A stretch of DNA of 37,354 nucleotides from Pleurocapsa sp. MO_192.B19 (GCA_030064975.1 JASJDX010000004.1:1-37354); one strand, 5' to 3'; shown: positions 18,379 through 28,019, counted from the stretch's first letter. The notes: generated by a model not told the origin, from the sequence alone. Numbers and translations are program-made.

Positions 18379-18926
18379 AGTTTACTGGCAATTGTTCAGC
18401 CTATAGCATTACTTGAGATTTTAGGACACTTTTAAAATTGCTACTTGCTATTTGCTACTTTTTAACTAATAGCCTTTGTGATCTAACCAATTAACGTACT
18501 ACTATATTTTCGCGATTGGCTTTGCCACCGCGCGGAGCGCGATCGCTTGAAGAATTGAAAATTGATTGTTGATGTAGACTGGCTTTAAGATCACACAGGG
18601 AAAATAGATTGATTTCGCTTTTCATGCCAATTACCGCCGCCAGAAAAACGAGTAAAAAAGGTAATATAGCAATGATGCGATCTGCGTTTTTACTTGCCAT
18701 AGCCACTTTTCCACTTATTGATACTCTTCTTATTCCAGAATATATGTTTAATTCCCAAATATATGCAGTTTGGCTTGTCTGGCTATCTGTCTTCTTTGTA
18801 CCATCCCCGTTCTACGAAAAAGACTCAAAAGTGGGTCAAGAAAGCTCGTCTCTCTCCAAGTCGAATACTTTCTGGAGAGGTTTTCTTTTCTGTCTCCCTA
18901 TTTCAATAACTAGTAACTTGGGTTAA

Positions 18927-19228
18927 TTAGCTTTCAGGATTTACTAACGCTAAAAGCTCGGCTTTCTCTCGTTCTAGCTGTTGTACCGTACTTTGTAGAG
19001 TTTCGATTACTCCATACATTTCCATGGGATCGAAAATGCGTAACATACTAGTTTGGGTGATAATTCCCAATCCCTGTCCCCAATTCCAAGATACAACTAG
19101 TCTCCTGACTCGACGACGCTGCATTTCTTGATTTGCCACCAATAAAGAATCTTCTGGGTTGAGCAAAAATAAAGGAGTACTCATAACTTCCCGTGCTTCC
19201 AAGTTATTTAATTTAGCTTGTAAATATT
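18927..19228 (-). pseudogene. C-terminal part of a CBS-domain protein cut by the IS5-like element
   Basis: In-frame YLQAKLNNLEAREVMSTPLFLLNPEDSLLVANQEMQRRRVRRLVVSWNWGQGLGIITQTSMLRIFDPMEMYGVIETLQ. Confidence 0.65.
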
Positions 19229-19229
19229 A

Positions 19230-20315
19230 GAGCTCTTTCAAAAGTTTTTTATGGTATGATTAAGAGTTTGCTTTTTGTAGGTTAAAAATGAAATATTGGC
19301 AGGCTCGTAAACTTTCTGCAAGGAAGTTTAAGCGTTTTTGTGGAGTTAAACGTCAAACTTTTCGGTTGATGGTTCGATTAGTAAAAGGACAACAAAAACT
19401 CAAGAAAAAAGCTGGTTCTCCGAGCAAAGTAATTATTGAAGATCAAGTTTTAGTGACCTTACAATATTGGCGAGAATATCGAACATATTTTCATATTGCA
19501 CAAGACTGGAAAGTATCTGAATCTACTGTTTTTCGGATAGTTAAAAAAGTTGAAAATATTTTAATTAAATCTCGAAAATTTAGTTTACCAGGAAAGAAAA
19601 CTTTATTGGAAAATTCTCTTAATGAAGAATTAATTTTAATGGACGTAATGGAAAGTCCAATTGAAAGACCTAAAAAACATCAAAAAAGATTTTATAGCGG
19701 AAAACAAGGAGAGCATACTTTAAAAACGCAAGTATTGCTTGGACAAAAAACAGGAAAGATAATATGTCTAGCTCATGATAAAGGGAGAAATCATGATTTT
19801 AAATTATTTAAAAAAACCAATCTAAGATTTCATCAATTACTTCGAGTTATAGGGGACAAAGGATATCAAGGAATTACTAAATTTCATGAGAACAGTGAAA
19901 CCCCTATCAAAAAACCCAGAGGCGGTAAATTAACAAAAGAACAGAAAGAATATAATCGTCAATTAAATCGATTAAGAATTGCTGTTGAGCATATCAATCG
20001 TCGTTTAAAAATCTTCAAAATTTTGTCTTATCGATATAGAAATCGGCATCGTAGATTTGGCTTAAGGGCTAATTTAATTGCGGGGATTTATAATTATGAA
20101 TTAGCCCAATAATTGCGGTTGCAAAATTGAATTATTCCTCCATATTTTTAGTCATTAATTAATGACTAAAATAATTTTTGCTGTCAATTTTTAAATTAAG
20201 CAATCGCGAAATAATAGTTAAGAGAAAAAATCTCTCAGTTCTTACTATTTTAATAGAGAAAAATTGAAATAAAAATAATCTATTATCATACCATAAAATA
20301 TTTTTGCAAGAGTTC
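19230..20315 (+). mobile_element. IS5-superfamily-like insertion sequence
   Basis: Inverted ends GAGCTCTTTCAAAAGTTTTTTATGGTATGAT (left) and GAACTCTTGCAAAAATATTTTATGGTATGAT (right, reverse-complemented), flanking TA at 19228-19229 and 20316-20317, intact transposase inside. Confidence 0.85.
19288..20112 (+). CDS. IS5-like family transposase (DDE)
   Basis: HTH region then LILMDVMESPIERPKKHQKRFYSGKQGEHTLKTQVLL...VIGDKGYQGI...KEYNRQLNRLRIAVEHINRRLKIFKIL. Confidence 0.9.
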   Translation: MKYWQARKLSARKFKRFCGVKRQTFRLMVRLVKGQQKLKKKAGSPSKVIIEDQVLVTLQYWREYRTYFHIAQDWKVSESTVFRIVKKVENILIKSRKFSLPGKKTLLENSLNEELILMDVMESPIERPKKHQKRFYSGKQGEHTLKTQVLLGQKTGKIICLAHDKGRNHDFKLFKKTNLRFHQLLRVIGDKGYQGITKFHENSETPIKKPRGGKLTKEQKEYNRQLNRLRIAVEHINRRLKIFKILSYRYRNRHRRFGLRANLIAGIYNYELAQ

Positions 20316-20317
20316 TA

Positions 20318-20469
20318 CTGTCTAATTCCACTTTACAACTAGTTCCTCTAGCCATACCCATTAAAGCGATCGCTTCGGTCAAAGATATATCTGACCTAAT
20401 AATTAGCGGTTTTCGATCTATTGCTGCTTCTAAATCTGGAGAGGCAAAAGACTGGTCAGTAGATTGCAT
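20318..20469 (-). pseudogene. N-terminal remnant of a CBS-domain sensor protein
   Basis: SPDLEAAIDRKPLIIRSDISLTEAIALMGMARGTSCKVELDS, runs into the right end of the IS. Confidence 0.6.
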
Positions 20470-20646
20470 AGCTAGATCGTAATAGTGGTTTTATTGAATA
20501 CCTAACATTACCTCATAAGCTGATTTTTTTAAACTAATGTTAAGCAAAATTTTTTTTGATAAACAATGTCTTGAAGCTATTGATTTGTTTAGGATTTAGG
20601 GTCATCTACATTATAAAAACGTCGAGTTGAAATCACGTAAATATAA

Positions 20647-20685
20647 CAAAAAGCTATTATCTATTCTGAAAATAATAGCTTTTTG
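20647..20685. terminator. Perfect 14-bp inverted repeat with flanking A/T tracts, probable terminator
   Basis: CAAAAAGCTATTAT ... ATAATAGCTTTTTG. Confidence 0.7.
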
Positions 20686-20757
20686 TGTGATTTAAGGTTT
20701 ATTATAAGAGAGATGTAACAAATAAAAAGCTAAAAGACTTTTATTATAAAAGCCAAA

Positions 20758-21129
20758 CTAGCATAAAGGTGTTCGAGTTGTCTTAGATGATTTGCGAACG
20801 CTAGACTTTGCATCGTTTCTGCCATAAAGACGGTCTAGAACTCTTTTGATAGATATTCTGCGCCATTGTTGACCGCGCTTGGTTTTATAGCCATTGCCGT
20901 TTAACCAGTCAGCAATCTGCTGAAGAGATTTACCAGATTTATGATGGCGACGAACTAAATCAATAATTTCCTGTTCTTGAGAATCTGTTACCAGTTCTCC
21001 ATTAACTGCCTTTTGACCAAACGCAGGAGAACCATAACCAGCATAGCCTCCGCCCGCAGCCTTTATTTTTCTTCCTCGGTCTAGTCTTTGCCAGACTTCA
21101 TTGCGGGATTTTGAATCTTTTGCACTCAT
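20758..21129 (-). CDS. Standalone recombinase-type DNA-binding domain protein lacking the resolvase catalytic domain
   Basis: YGSPAFGQKAVNGELVTDSQEQEIIDLVRRHHKSGKSLQQIADWLNGNGYKTKRGQQWRRISIKRVLDR resembles the Recombinase domain of large serine recombinases. Confidence 0.65.
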   Translation of the reverse strand: MSAKDSKSRNEVWQRLDRGRKIKAAGGGYAGYGSPAFGQKAVNGELVTDSQEQEIIDLVRRHHKSGKSLQQIADWLNGNGYKTKRGQQWRRISIKRVLDRLYGRNDAKSSVRKSSKTTRTPLC

Positions 21130-21215
21130 AGTCAGTGTAGCAATGGAGCAGTTTAATTCATACAGTCTATCAGTAAACCTCTAATTTCAAATAATTAATC
21201 AGCAGCATTAAAATT

Positions 21216-21515
21216 ATGGCGACTTACAAAGTAACTTTAATCAACGAAGCCGAAGGCTTAAATCAAACTATTGAGGTAGAGGAAGATCAATCTATATTTG
21301 AAGCTGCCGAAGATAACGATATTGAATTGCCCGTCTCCTGTCATTCTGGATCTTGTTCTAGTTGTGCGGGAAAAATTCTTGAAGGAACAGTAGATCAATC
21401 TGAACAGGCATTTTTAGATGACGAACAGCTAGAGCAAGGATTTGTTCTAACTTGTGTGGCTATCCCCACTTCAGACTGTAAGATTATGACCCATCAAGAG
21501 GACGAGCTTGATTAA
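21216..21515 (+). CDS. 2Fe-2S plant-type ferredoxin
   Basis: [21 protein letters not shown]...[15 protein letters not shown]. Confidence 0.95.
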   Translation: MATYKVTLINEAEGLNQTIEVEEDQSIFEAAEDNDIELPVSCHSGSCSSCAGKILEGTVDQSEQAFLDDEQLEQGFVLTCVAIPTSDCKIMTHQEDELD

Positions 21516-21571
21516 AACTCTCTCTTGTCTAAGAAAGCAATTTATTTAACTAATTTTCAGATAAAAAACAA

Positions 21572-21907
21572 ATGACTTCGATAACTCAGGCTAACTTCGT
21601 CGAACAAACTGAATTTGACCAATTGATTGCTGATAATAAGCTTGTCGTAGCTGACTATACTGCACCTTGGTGTGGTCCTTGTCGCGTGATTGCTCCCTTA
21701 ATCGATCAATTAGCCTCAGAATATGGCGATCGCGTTAGGGTGGTCAAAGTGGATATTGATAAAAGTCAAGAGAACGCCAAAAAGTATGGCATTAGAAGTA
21801 TTCCTGCCGTTCTACTGTTCCGAGATGGTGAAGTAGTAGAAAACTTATTTGGCTTGCAGTCCTACGAAGCTTATAGCAATATCTTGGAAACACAATTAAG
21901 ACTTTAA
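21572..21907 (+). CDS. trxA-like: thioredoxin
   Basis: VVADYTAPWCGPCRVIAPLIDQLA...YGIRSIPAVLLFRDGEVV. Confidence 0.96.
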   Translation: MTSITQANFVEQTEFDQLIADNKLVVADYTAPWCGPCRVIAPLIDQLASEYGDRVRVVKVDIDKSQENAKKYGIRSIPAVLLFRDGEVVENLFGLQSYEAYSNILETQLRL

Positions 21908-21992
21908 AAAGTTTGTCAGCGTATCTAGAGACATTGTGCGAACTGTAGCAATTGTCTCTATTTCTTTTGTAAATGCGATTGAGAATTTAGTT

Positions 21993-22259
21993 ATGAATCA
22001 TACTTATACTGTCCGATGTTCTGATTGTGGTAGCTTGGCACTACGCAGCCATTTAATTAGTGCAGTAGAAGGAACTAATAGTTGTCCTGAAAGTCAGACT
22101 ATCAAAACAGAATGTCCCAGTTGTGATTACTTACTAATTACTTGTTCTGCTAATGGAAATGTCATTGATGCTCACTCTTCTAATACATCAGTCATTGCCA
22201 GAAAAGTCATTGTCAGAAAACAGAACCTTAAAAATTCTCCCTCAGCAATGATCTATTAG
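21993..22259 (+). CDS. small zinc-ribbon-like protein (the ORF track starts at 21936)
   Basis: MNHTYTVRCSDCGSLALR...KTECPSCDYLLITCS; paired CxxC. Confidence 0.65.
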   Translation: MNHTYTVRCSDCGSLALRSHLISAVEGTNSCPESQTIKTECPSCDYLLITCSANGNVIDAHSSNTSVIARKVIVRKQNLKNSPSAMIY

Positions 22260-22340
22260 AACAAAACCAGTAATGCCTTGGTCTGCAAAAATATCGGCAT
22301 AAAAGTCAATTATTAAATAAATTTTAGGAGATAAAAATCG

Positions 22341-22886
22341 ATGCTCTCAGCTAGAGATATTATGACTGCTAATGTAATCACCATTAGTGGTTCGGCTACA
22401 ATTGCTGATGCAGTAAAAATCATGAAGGATAAAGGATTAAGAGCATTAATCGTAGACCGTCGTAATGATAGCGATCCTTATGGCATCGTTACGGAAACTG
22501 ATATTGTCTACAAAGTAGCAGCATTCGGACACGATCCTAAAAAAATGCGGGTATACGAAATTATGACTAAACCCTGCGTTACAGTTAACCCTGACTTGGG
22601 TGTAGAGTATGTAGCCCGACTCTTCGCCAACACCCGTATTCGTCGCGCTCCTGTAATAGAAGGAAAATTACTAGGGATTATCTCTATTAGTGACATTCTC
22701 AAGAAAAGTGACTTCGTTGAAAAACCCAAGCAACTATACATCGAGGACAGATTGGATGTAGCTCGCGAAGAAGCACGAGCAATCTGTGCTGCCAAGGGTG
22801 CAACTTCTCCTGAATGTGCTGCTGCTTGGGATGAAGTAGAAGAATTACAGGCTGCTGCTGCAGATAAACGCCGAGAAGAAAAATAA
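22341..22886 (+). CDS. CBS domain-pair protein with C-terminal CP12 N-half
   Basis: Two CBS motifs; C-term AREEARAICAAKGATSPECAAAWDEVEELQAAAADKRREEK matches the CP12 Cys pair and AWDxVEEL core. Confidence 0.88.
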   Translation: MLSARDIMTANVITISGSATIADAVKIMKDKGLRALIVDRRNDSDPYGIVTETDIVYKVAAFGHDPKKMRVYEIMTKPCVTVNPDLGVEYVARLFANTRIRRAPVIEGKLLGIISISDILKKSDFVEKPKQLYIEDRLDVAREEARAICAAKGATSPECAAAWDEVEELQAAAADKRREEK

Positions 22887-22958
22887 CTAATCAATTTTCT
22901 CGGAGATTAATTAGCTTAATGCACAGATAAATTTTTTGATATTAAGGAGACTATTACC

Positions 22959-23411
22959 ATGATGCAAGCACAAGAAATCATGACCAAAGATGTTGCTACT
23001 ATCAGTGGTTCGGCAACCATTGCTGATGCAGTCAAAATCATGAAAGAGAAAGGCTTACGAGCTTTGATTGTAGAACGTCGCAGTTATGGCGATCCCTACG
23101 GCATCGTTACGGAAACTGATATTGTCTACAAAGTAGCAGCTTTCGGACACGATCCCAAGAAAATGCGGGTATACGAAATTATGACTAAACCCTGCGTTAC
23201 AGTCACTCCCGACTTGGGTGTGGAATATGTAGCCCGACTCTTCGCCAACACCCGTATTCGTCGCGCTCCTGTAGTTGAAGGTGAATTATTAGGCATTATT
23301 TCAATTAGCGATATTCTCAAAAAAAGTGACTTTGTAGAAAAACCTAAGAGTGAATTTGAACTTTACTGCGAAGAAAATCCTAGTGCTTTAGAAGCTAGGA
23401 TGTATGACTAA
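22959..23411 (+). CDS. CBS domain-pair protein with C-terminal CP12 C-half remnant
   Basis: Near-duplicate of the upstream CBS pair; ends SEFELYCEENPSALEARMYD, like the CP12 C-terminal loop. Confidence 0.88.
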   Translation: MMQAQEIMTKDVATISGSATIADAVKIMKEKGLRALIVERRSYGDPYGIVTETDIVYKVAAFGHDPKKMRVYEIMTKPCVTVTPDLGVEYVARLFANTRIRRAPVVEGELLGIISISDILKKSDFVEKPKSEFELYCEENPSALEARMYD

Positions 23412-23527
23412 GGGTTAAAGGTTAATAGCGGCAAAAAGTATTAACAGAGTCAACTTGTGTCAAGAAATGATAGTGCGCTATCAAAGCGAGGGAAAAGTTA
23501 GCAGTTGATACTAGTTCATAGTCTAGA

Positions 23528-23941
23528 TTGCTAATTATTGCCCTAACTGCCAATACATCTATTTTGACAGCGATCGTCAATGACTACAGTGTAGAGAAAC
23601 TTTTTGCTCGTCAAATCGAAGGCTTGGGAAATTCAGGAGATTTGGTTCTAGCTATTAGTACTAGTGGTAATTCACCCAATATTATTGAAGGTGTAAAAAT
23701 AGCGATCGCCAAAGAACTGAGTGTGATTGGATTGACAGGAGAAACAGGGGGAGAGTTAGGTAGTTTGTGCCAATTAAACTTAAATGTTCCCTCATCGCGT
23801 ACCGCTAGAATTCAGGAAGCTCACACTGCTATCTGTCATGTACTGTGCGAGATTGTCGAAGCATCTCTAGAAGAACCTACCCCCAAAATTACGCCTATTC
23901 GCCAAGAGTTTGCTCAAGATATCAATAAGTTAGTCAATTAA
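23528..23941 (+). pseudogene. gmhA-like: N-terminally truncated phosphoheptose isomerase (SIS domain)
   Basis: IALTANTSILTAIVNDYSVEKLFARQIEGLGNSGDLVLAISTSGNSPNIIEGVKIA..RIQEAHTAICHVLCEIVE; the N-terminal region seen in GmhA is absent. Confidence 0.7.
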
Positions 23942-23962
23942 CTACCGCTAATAAAGGCGGAT

Positions 23963-24073
23963 ATGGTGCAGCTTTTTTCTTTACAAGACCGTGTAGCTAT
24001 TGTGACTGGAGCATCCAGGGGTATTGGTGCAGCGATCGCCAGTGGACTAGCTAAATCAGGGGCAAAAACTTGA
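23963..24073 (+). pseudogene. N-terminal fragment of an SDR oxidoreductase
   Basis: MVQLFSLQDRVAIVTGASRGIGAAIASGLAKSGAKT then TGA. Confidence 0.7.
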
Positions 24074-24247
24074 AGTCAAAGGCGATCGCGATTAGAACAA
24101 ATGAAAAAAGTTTTAATTGCTGCTGCTAGTCTGGAAATTAGCTATGTGGTAGTTCCTTTAGTAGATAACGGTAGTTTGGAAAACCAACGGCAAATAGATA
24201 ATCTCTATCAAGGAATAGCCACTATTCAACCCATATTAAGAGGATGA
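24074..24247 (+). pseudogene. Internal fragment resembling a sugar phosphate isomerase/epimerase (TIM barrel)
   Basis: Same frame after the TGA: SQRRSRLEQMKKVLIAAASLEISYVVVPLVDNGSLENQRQIDNLYQGIATIQPILRG*. Confidence 0.45.
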
Positions 24248-24384
24248 TTCGCAACCAAACAGGGATGTAACAAAATATATTGTGTAAATACAGTGGAATA
24301 GAATTTACTGCTAATATAGGTACTGCAAGAAATTTCTCAGGTTATAAATTCAATTAAAAACTCCAAATTTCACAAACTAGAATT

Positions 24385-24951
24385 ATGAGATTAATTTTTT
24401 TAGGCGCACCAGGAGCGGGAAAAGGAACTCAGGGGGAAGCATTAGCTAAAGCACAAAATATTCCTCATATTTCTACTGGCGATATTTTGCGTCAAGCGGT
24501 AGCTGAAGGAACGCCTTTAGGTCTTTTAGCCAAGAGTTATATGGATGAGGGTGAGTTAGTACCAGATTCTCTAATTATGGGACTAATTGAAGGGCGTTTA
24601 GAACAAGCAGATGCTCAAAAAGGATGGATATTAGATGGTTTTCCCCGTAATCTCGATCAAGCCCAAGCATTAAATGAACTTCTTCAAAAAATGAAGCAGA
24701 ATTACGATCGAGTAGTATATTTTATGGTGTCTCAAAAAATTCTAATCGACAGAATGTTAGAACGCGGACGCAAAGACGATAATGAAGCAACTGTCCGTAG
24801 ACGTTTAGAAGTTTATCGAGAGCGAACTGCGCCTTTAATCCAATTCTACCGTGATATTGACTCTCTAGAAGTTATTGATGGTAATGCAGATGTAGCGACT
24901 GTATCTAATTCTTTAAGGCAATTACTTGAACAATGGTTAGGACAAAATTAA
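24385..24951 (+). CDS. adk: adenylate kinase
   Basis: MRLIFLGAPGAGKGTQGEALAKAQNIPHISTGDILRQAV...GWILDGFPRNLDQA...DDNEATVRRRLEVY. Confidence 0.97.
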   Translation: MRLIFLGAPGAGKGTQGEALAKAQNIPHISTGDILRQAVAEGTPLGLLAKSYMDEGELVPDSLIMGLIEGRLEQADAQKGWILDGFPRNLDQAQALNELLQKMKQNYDRVVYFMVSQKILIDRMLERGRKDDNEATVRRRLEVYRERTAPLIQFYRDIDSLEVIDGNADVATVSNSLRQLLEQWLGQN

Positions 24952-25095
24952 GCAGCAATAGCTCTGTAGTGGCAAAGGCTGGAGTAATTAGGATGGGATT
25001 TCATTAAAGTAGGCTCCTGCTGAATGTAAGCTTAAACAGATTGCCAAAGATATCAGAATATATTTGATTATTTTATTCATGGTTCATTAGTTCTC

Positions 25096-26520
25096 TTACC
25101 ATTGCTCAAAAATCTCTTCAATCCTGGCTATGGCTTTATCTGCGGCTTGTGGGCAATTGATTTGTTCGGCAGTTACTTGAGTTAGAGCTTTGCCCCAAAC
25201 ATTTTCTGCCAGAACTTGACTATAAGCTGGATGTTCGACTATGTATGATAAGCCTGTTTGTCCCGTGGTTAAGATTTTAGTAGCAGTAGCAATATAGGGA
25301 TCCTGGGTATTTTGCCAAAACGGATCGGACCATACTGAAGTTTGTACTGGCTGATTTCTGCTACCAGTCGTTTTGAGGTAATCGATAGTGACTTGAGGCT
25401 GTATAAAATAGCGCAAAAAGTCTTTAGCTAGAGATTTATGAGGCGAGTTCTTAAAAACAACTGCTTGTCTAATAAAAATTAAATAACGCATTGATTGACC
25501 ACTGGGTTTATTAGGAAATTCAGCAATACCCAGTTGCTTATAGTAAGTATCTGTATCCTGACGCACAGTGGCAGGAATCGATAAAGTATTATTGGGAGTC
25601 ATCAAAACCAATCGGTTGAGTAAATTGCGATTGTTATCAATATTTGACCATTTCACCGCATCTGGTGGGATATAACCCTGTTGATAAAATTGAGCGTACC
25701 AGTCTAAACAATCAATAATTCCCTGACGCACTTCAGGATTTAGATCTAGCTTCCCTTCCTCATTAAACAGATCGATATCGTATGCTTCTAAAATTTGCTC
25801 GAAGAGATCATGAGTATCGTCTGTACTTTCATTGCCAGAAAGGGTTAATCCCAATCCGTAAATGTCTTTATTCTGCTCGGTTTTAACTTTCTGTTGTGTT
25901 TGCTGCCAAAACTGCCAAAAACCATCCCAATCTTGAGGAATATCCTTGGAGTCTAAACCAACTGAAGCCAGTAACTTCTGCCAGTAATAAATAAACATCG
26001 TCGACTGATAAATGGGAACTCCATAATAGCTACGTCGATCCTCAAGAGAATTGTAATAAGTAATCCCCCTCAGAATATTTGCGGGATAATTGTCTTTAAT
26101 CGGTTCGATGATATCGGAAACATCTTCTAGTTCACCTTCCCAAGCCAAACGAGGATAAAGAATTCGTTCCGCTTTAGGGTTCATCATGATGTCTGGAGGA
26201 TGTCCCGCTTTAACCGCTCTTTGAGCTTTGCCTGTCAACTCATCGTTAGTAAAAAAAGACAACTTAACTTGGTTGCCTGTTTGTTTTTGCCAGTTATTAA
26301 CAATGGTAAGAATTGCCTCATTTTCGTCGAGATTTAAACCTTGTTCCCACCAAATATTAAGTTCAGTCGTTGCGGTTGCTGACTTGTTGATTATCTGAGG
26401 ATCGGAGTTAATCATATTCGAGCAAGCTATGGAGATTAAGATAATGGCGATCGCTAAAATGATCCATCTATACTTAAATTTAAAACGATCAGGAAACTTT
26501 TTCTCCATACCAACTAGCAA
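25096..26520 (-). CDS. ABC-type extracellular solute-binding lipoprotein (family 1-like), copy A
   Basis: Lipobox-like IISIACSN; LNIWWEQGLN...GHPPDIMMNPKAERIL...QDWDGFWQFWQQ. Confidence 0.88.
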   Translation of the reverse strand: MLVGMEKKFPDRFKFKYRWIILAIAIILISIACSNMINSDPQIINKSATATTELNIWWEQGLNLDENEAILTIVNNWQKQTGNQVKLSFFTNDELTGKAQRAVKAGHPPDIMMNPKAERILYPRLAWEGELEDVSDIIEPIKDNYPANILRGITYYNSLEDRRSYYGVPIYQSTMFIYYWQKLLASVGLDSKDIPQDWDGFWQFWQQTQQKVKTEQNKDIYGLGLTLSGNESTDDTHDLFEQILEAYDIDLFNEEGKLDLNPEVRQGIIDCLDWYAQFYQQGYIPPDAVKWSNIDNNRNLLNRLVLMTPNNTLSIPATVRQDTDTYYKQLGIAEFPNKPSGQSMRYLIFIRQAVVFKNSPHKSLAKDFLRYFIQPQVTIDYLKTTGSRNQPVQTSVWSDPFWQNTQDPYIATATKILTTGQTGLSYIVEHPAYSQVLAENVWGKALTQVTAEQINCPQAADKAIARIEEIFEQW

Positions 26521-26624
26521 GCTAAGTCATTTGTACTAAAAAAGTAAATTATTTTTCAGCATAGACTGAGATCGTTGAGCATAGACTGCAATCGGGAAGA
26601 ACTAGGGAAGTTTTGTGATTACAT

Positions 26625-28019
26625 TTATTCCCATTGCTCAAAAATTTCTTTAATTTGGGCGATCGCTTCATCAGCAGCTTGTTCTGGAGTAATATTATTC
26701 AAGACAATTTTTTCTAAACTCTGACCCCAAATATTCTCTTTTAATACAATGCTGTAAGCAGGAGTAACAGTAGGATAGATCGGGCGAATTTTACTTTTGG
26801 TCAGGGTTTGGGTTACTGTGGAAGTATGAGGATCTTCCAAGTTAGTCCAATAAGAATCTTTGTAAGCAGATTTATAGACAGGGGAATGTCTTCCTGACTC
26901 CTTAAGAAAATTATTAATTATCTCTGGCTGTATTAGATAGCCGAGGAAGTCTTTAGCTAGTTGTGGATGTGCTGCATTATTAAATATAACTGCTTGTTCT
27001 ACTAAAAAAATATGACGCATTGGTTCGCCATTGGGTTTATTGGGCAATTCAACAATTCCCAATTTATTACGGTAAGTGTCGGGATCTTTGCGTAGCGCAG
27101 CAGGAATTGACAGACTAGCATTAGTAGTCGTCAAGATTTTACGATTGAGAAACAGGCGATTATTCGCGGCATTATTCCAATTTACTGCATCTTTAGGAGT
27201 GTATCCCTGCAAATAGTACTGCGTATACCAATCCAAACATTTAATAATCCCCTGGCGTACTTGAGGATTGTCAACTAACAAATTTCCTTTAGAGTCTACA
27301 AGATTGACGTTATAAGCTTCAAGGATATGTTCAAAAGCTTGATAGGTATCTCCTGCTTCTACAGACATTGGTAAGCCTATAGGATAAATATCTTGTTGAT
27401 GTTTTGTTCTGAGATCTTTTCCTACATCCAGCCAAAATTGCCAAAAACCATCCCAATCTTGAGGAATATCTGCTTTAGTACGGCCTGTTTTTTCGAGTAA
27501 GTCTTGCCAATAATAAAGATGAAGTGCTGCTCTGTGAATGGGAACTGCGTAATAACTACGCTTTTGTGCAACATTATTAAAGTAATAAGCTGTTTCTAAA
27601 GCTCCACGGTCGTAGATTTCTTTAACTGGCTCGATGATATCAGTGACATCCATTAATTTACCTTCCCATGCCAGACTGGGATTAAGAGTGCTTTCGGCTT
27701 TAAAACTAATAAAGATATCGGGAATAGAACCGCTTGGAATATGTCTTTGAGGCTTTTCTGAACGTGCATCTAAAGTGTAAAAATAAATCTGGACTTTATT
27801 GCCAGTTTCTTGCTCCCAGTTTTTGACCAGTTTTTTTAAAGCTTCATCTTCTTCGCGATTGTAGCCTTTATCCCACCAAAGTTTTAGAACAGTGTCTTGA
27901 GTTGGCTGTGGAGTTTCTTCAACCTGAGTGTTTTGTAATTGGGTATCAGAATTACAAGCAATAACTAGCATTAAGCTGGCGATCGCCAAAACAAAGTAAC
28001 TTAATAATCTTTTGGTCAT
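26625..28019 (-). CDS. ABC-type extracellular solute-binding lipoprotein, copy B
   Basis: MTKRLLSYFVLAIASLMLVIACNSDTQLQNTQ; homologous to copies A and C. Confidence 0.88.
   Translation of the reverse strand: MTKRLLSYFVLAIASLMLVIACNSDTQLQNTQVEETPQPTQDTVLKLWWDKGYNREEDEALKKLVKNWEQETGNKVQIYFYTLDARSEKPQRHIPSGSIPDIFISFKAESTLNPSLAWEGKLMDVTDIIEPVKEIYDRGALETAYYFNNVAQKRSYYAVPIHRAALHLYYWQDLLEKTGRTKADIPQDWDGFWQFWLDVGKDLRTKHQQDIYPIGLPMSVEAGDTYQAFEHILEAYNVNLVDSKGNLLVDNPQVRQGIIKCLDWYTQYYLQGYTPKDAVNWNNAANNRLFLNRKILTTTNASLSIPAALRKDPDTYRNKLGIVELPNKPNGEPMRHIFLVEQAVIFNNAAHPQLAKDFLGYLIQPEIINNFLKESGRHSPVYKSAYKDSYWTNLEDPHTSTVTQTLTKSKIRPIYPTVTPAYSIVLKENIWGQSLEKIVLNNITPEQAADEAIAQIKEIFEQWE

Noticed and set aside
18491-18926. 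ORFs on both strands with hydrophobic segments (e.g. ADRIIAILPFLLVFLAAVIGM)
   Set aside because: Could be another decayed membrane-protein fragment, but neither strand gives a recognisable family and the boundaries are unclear.
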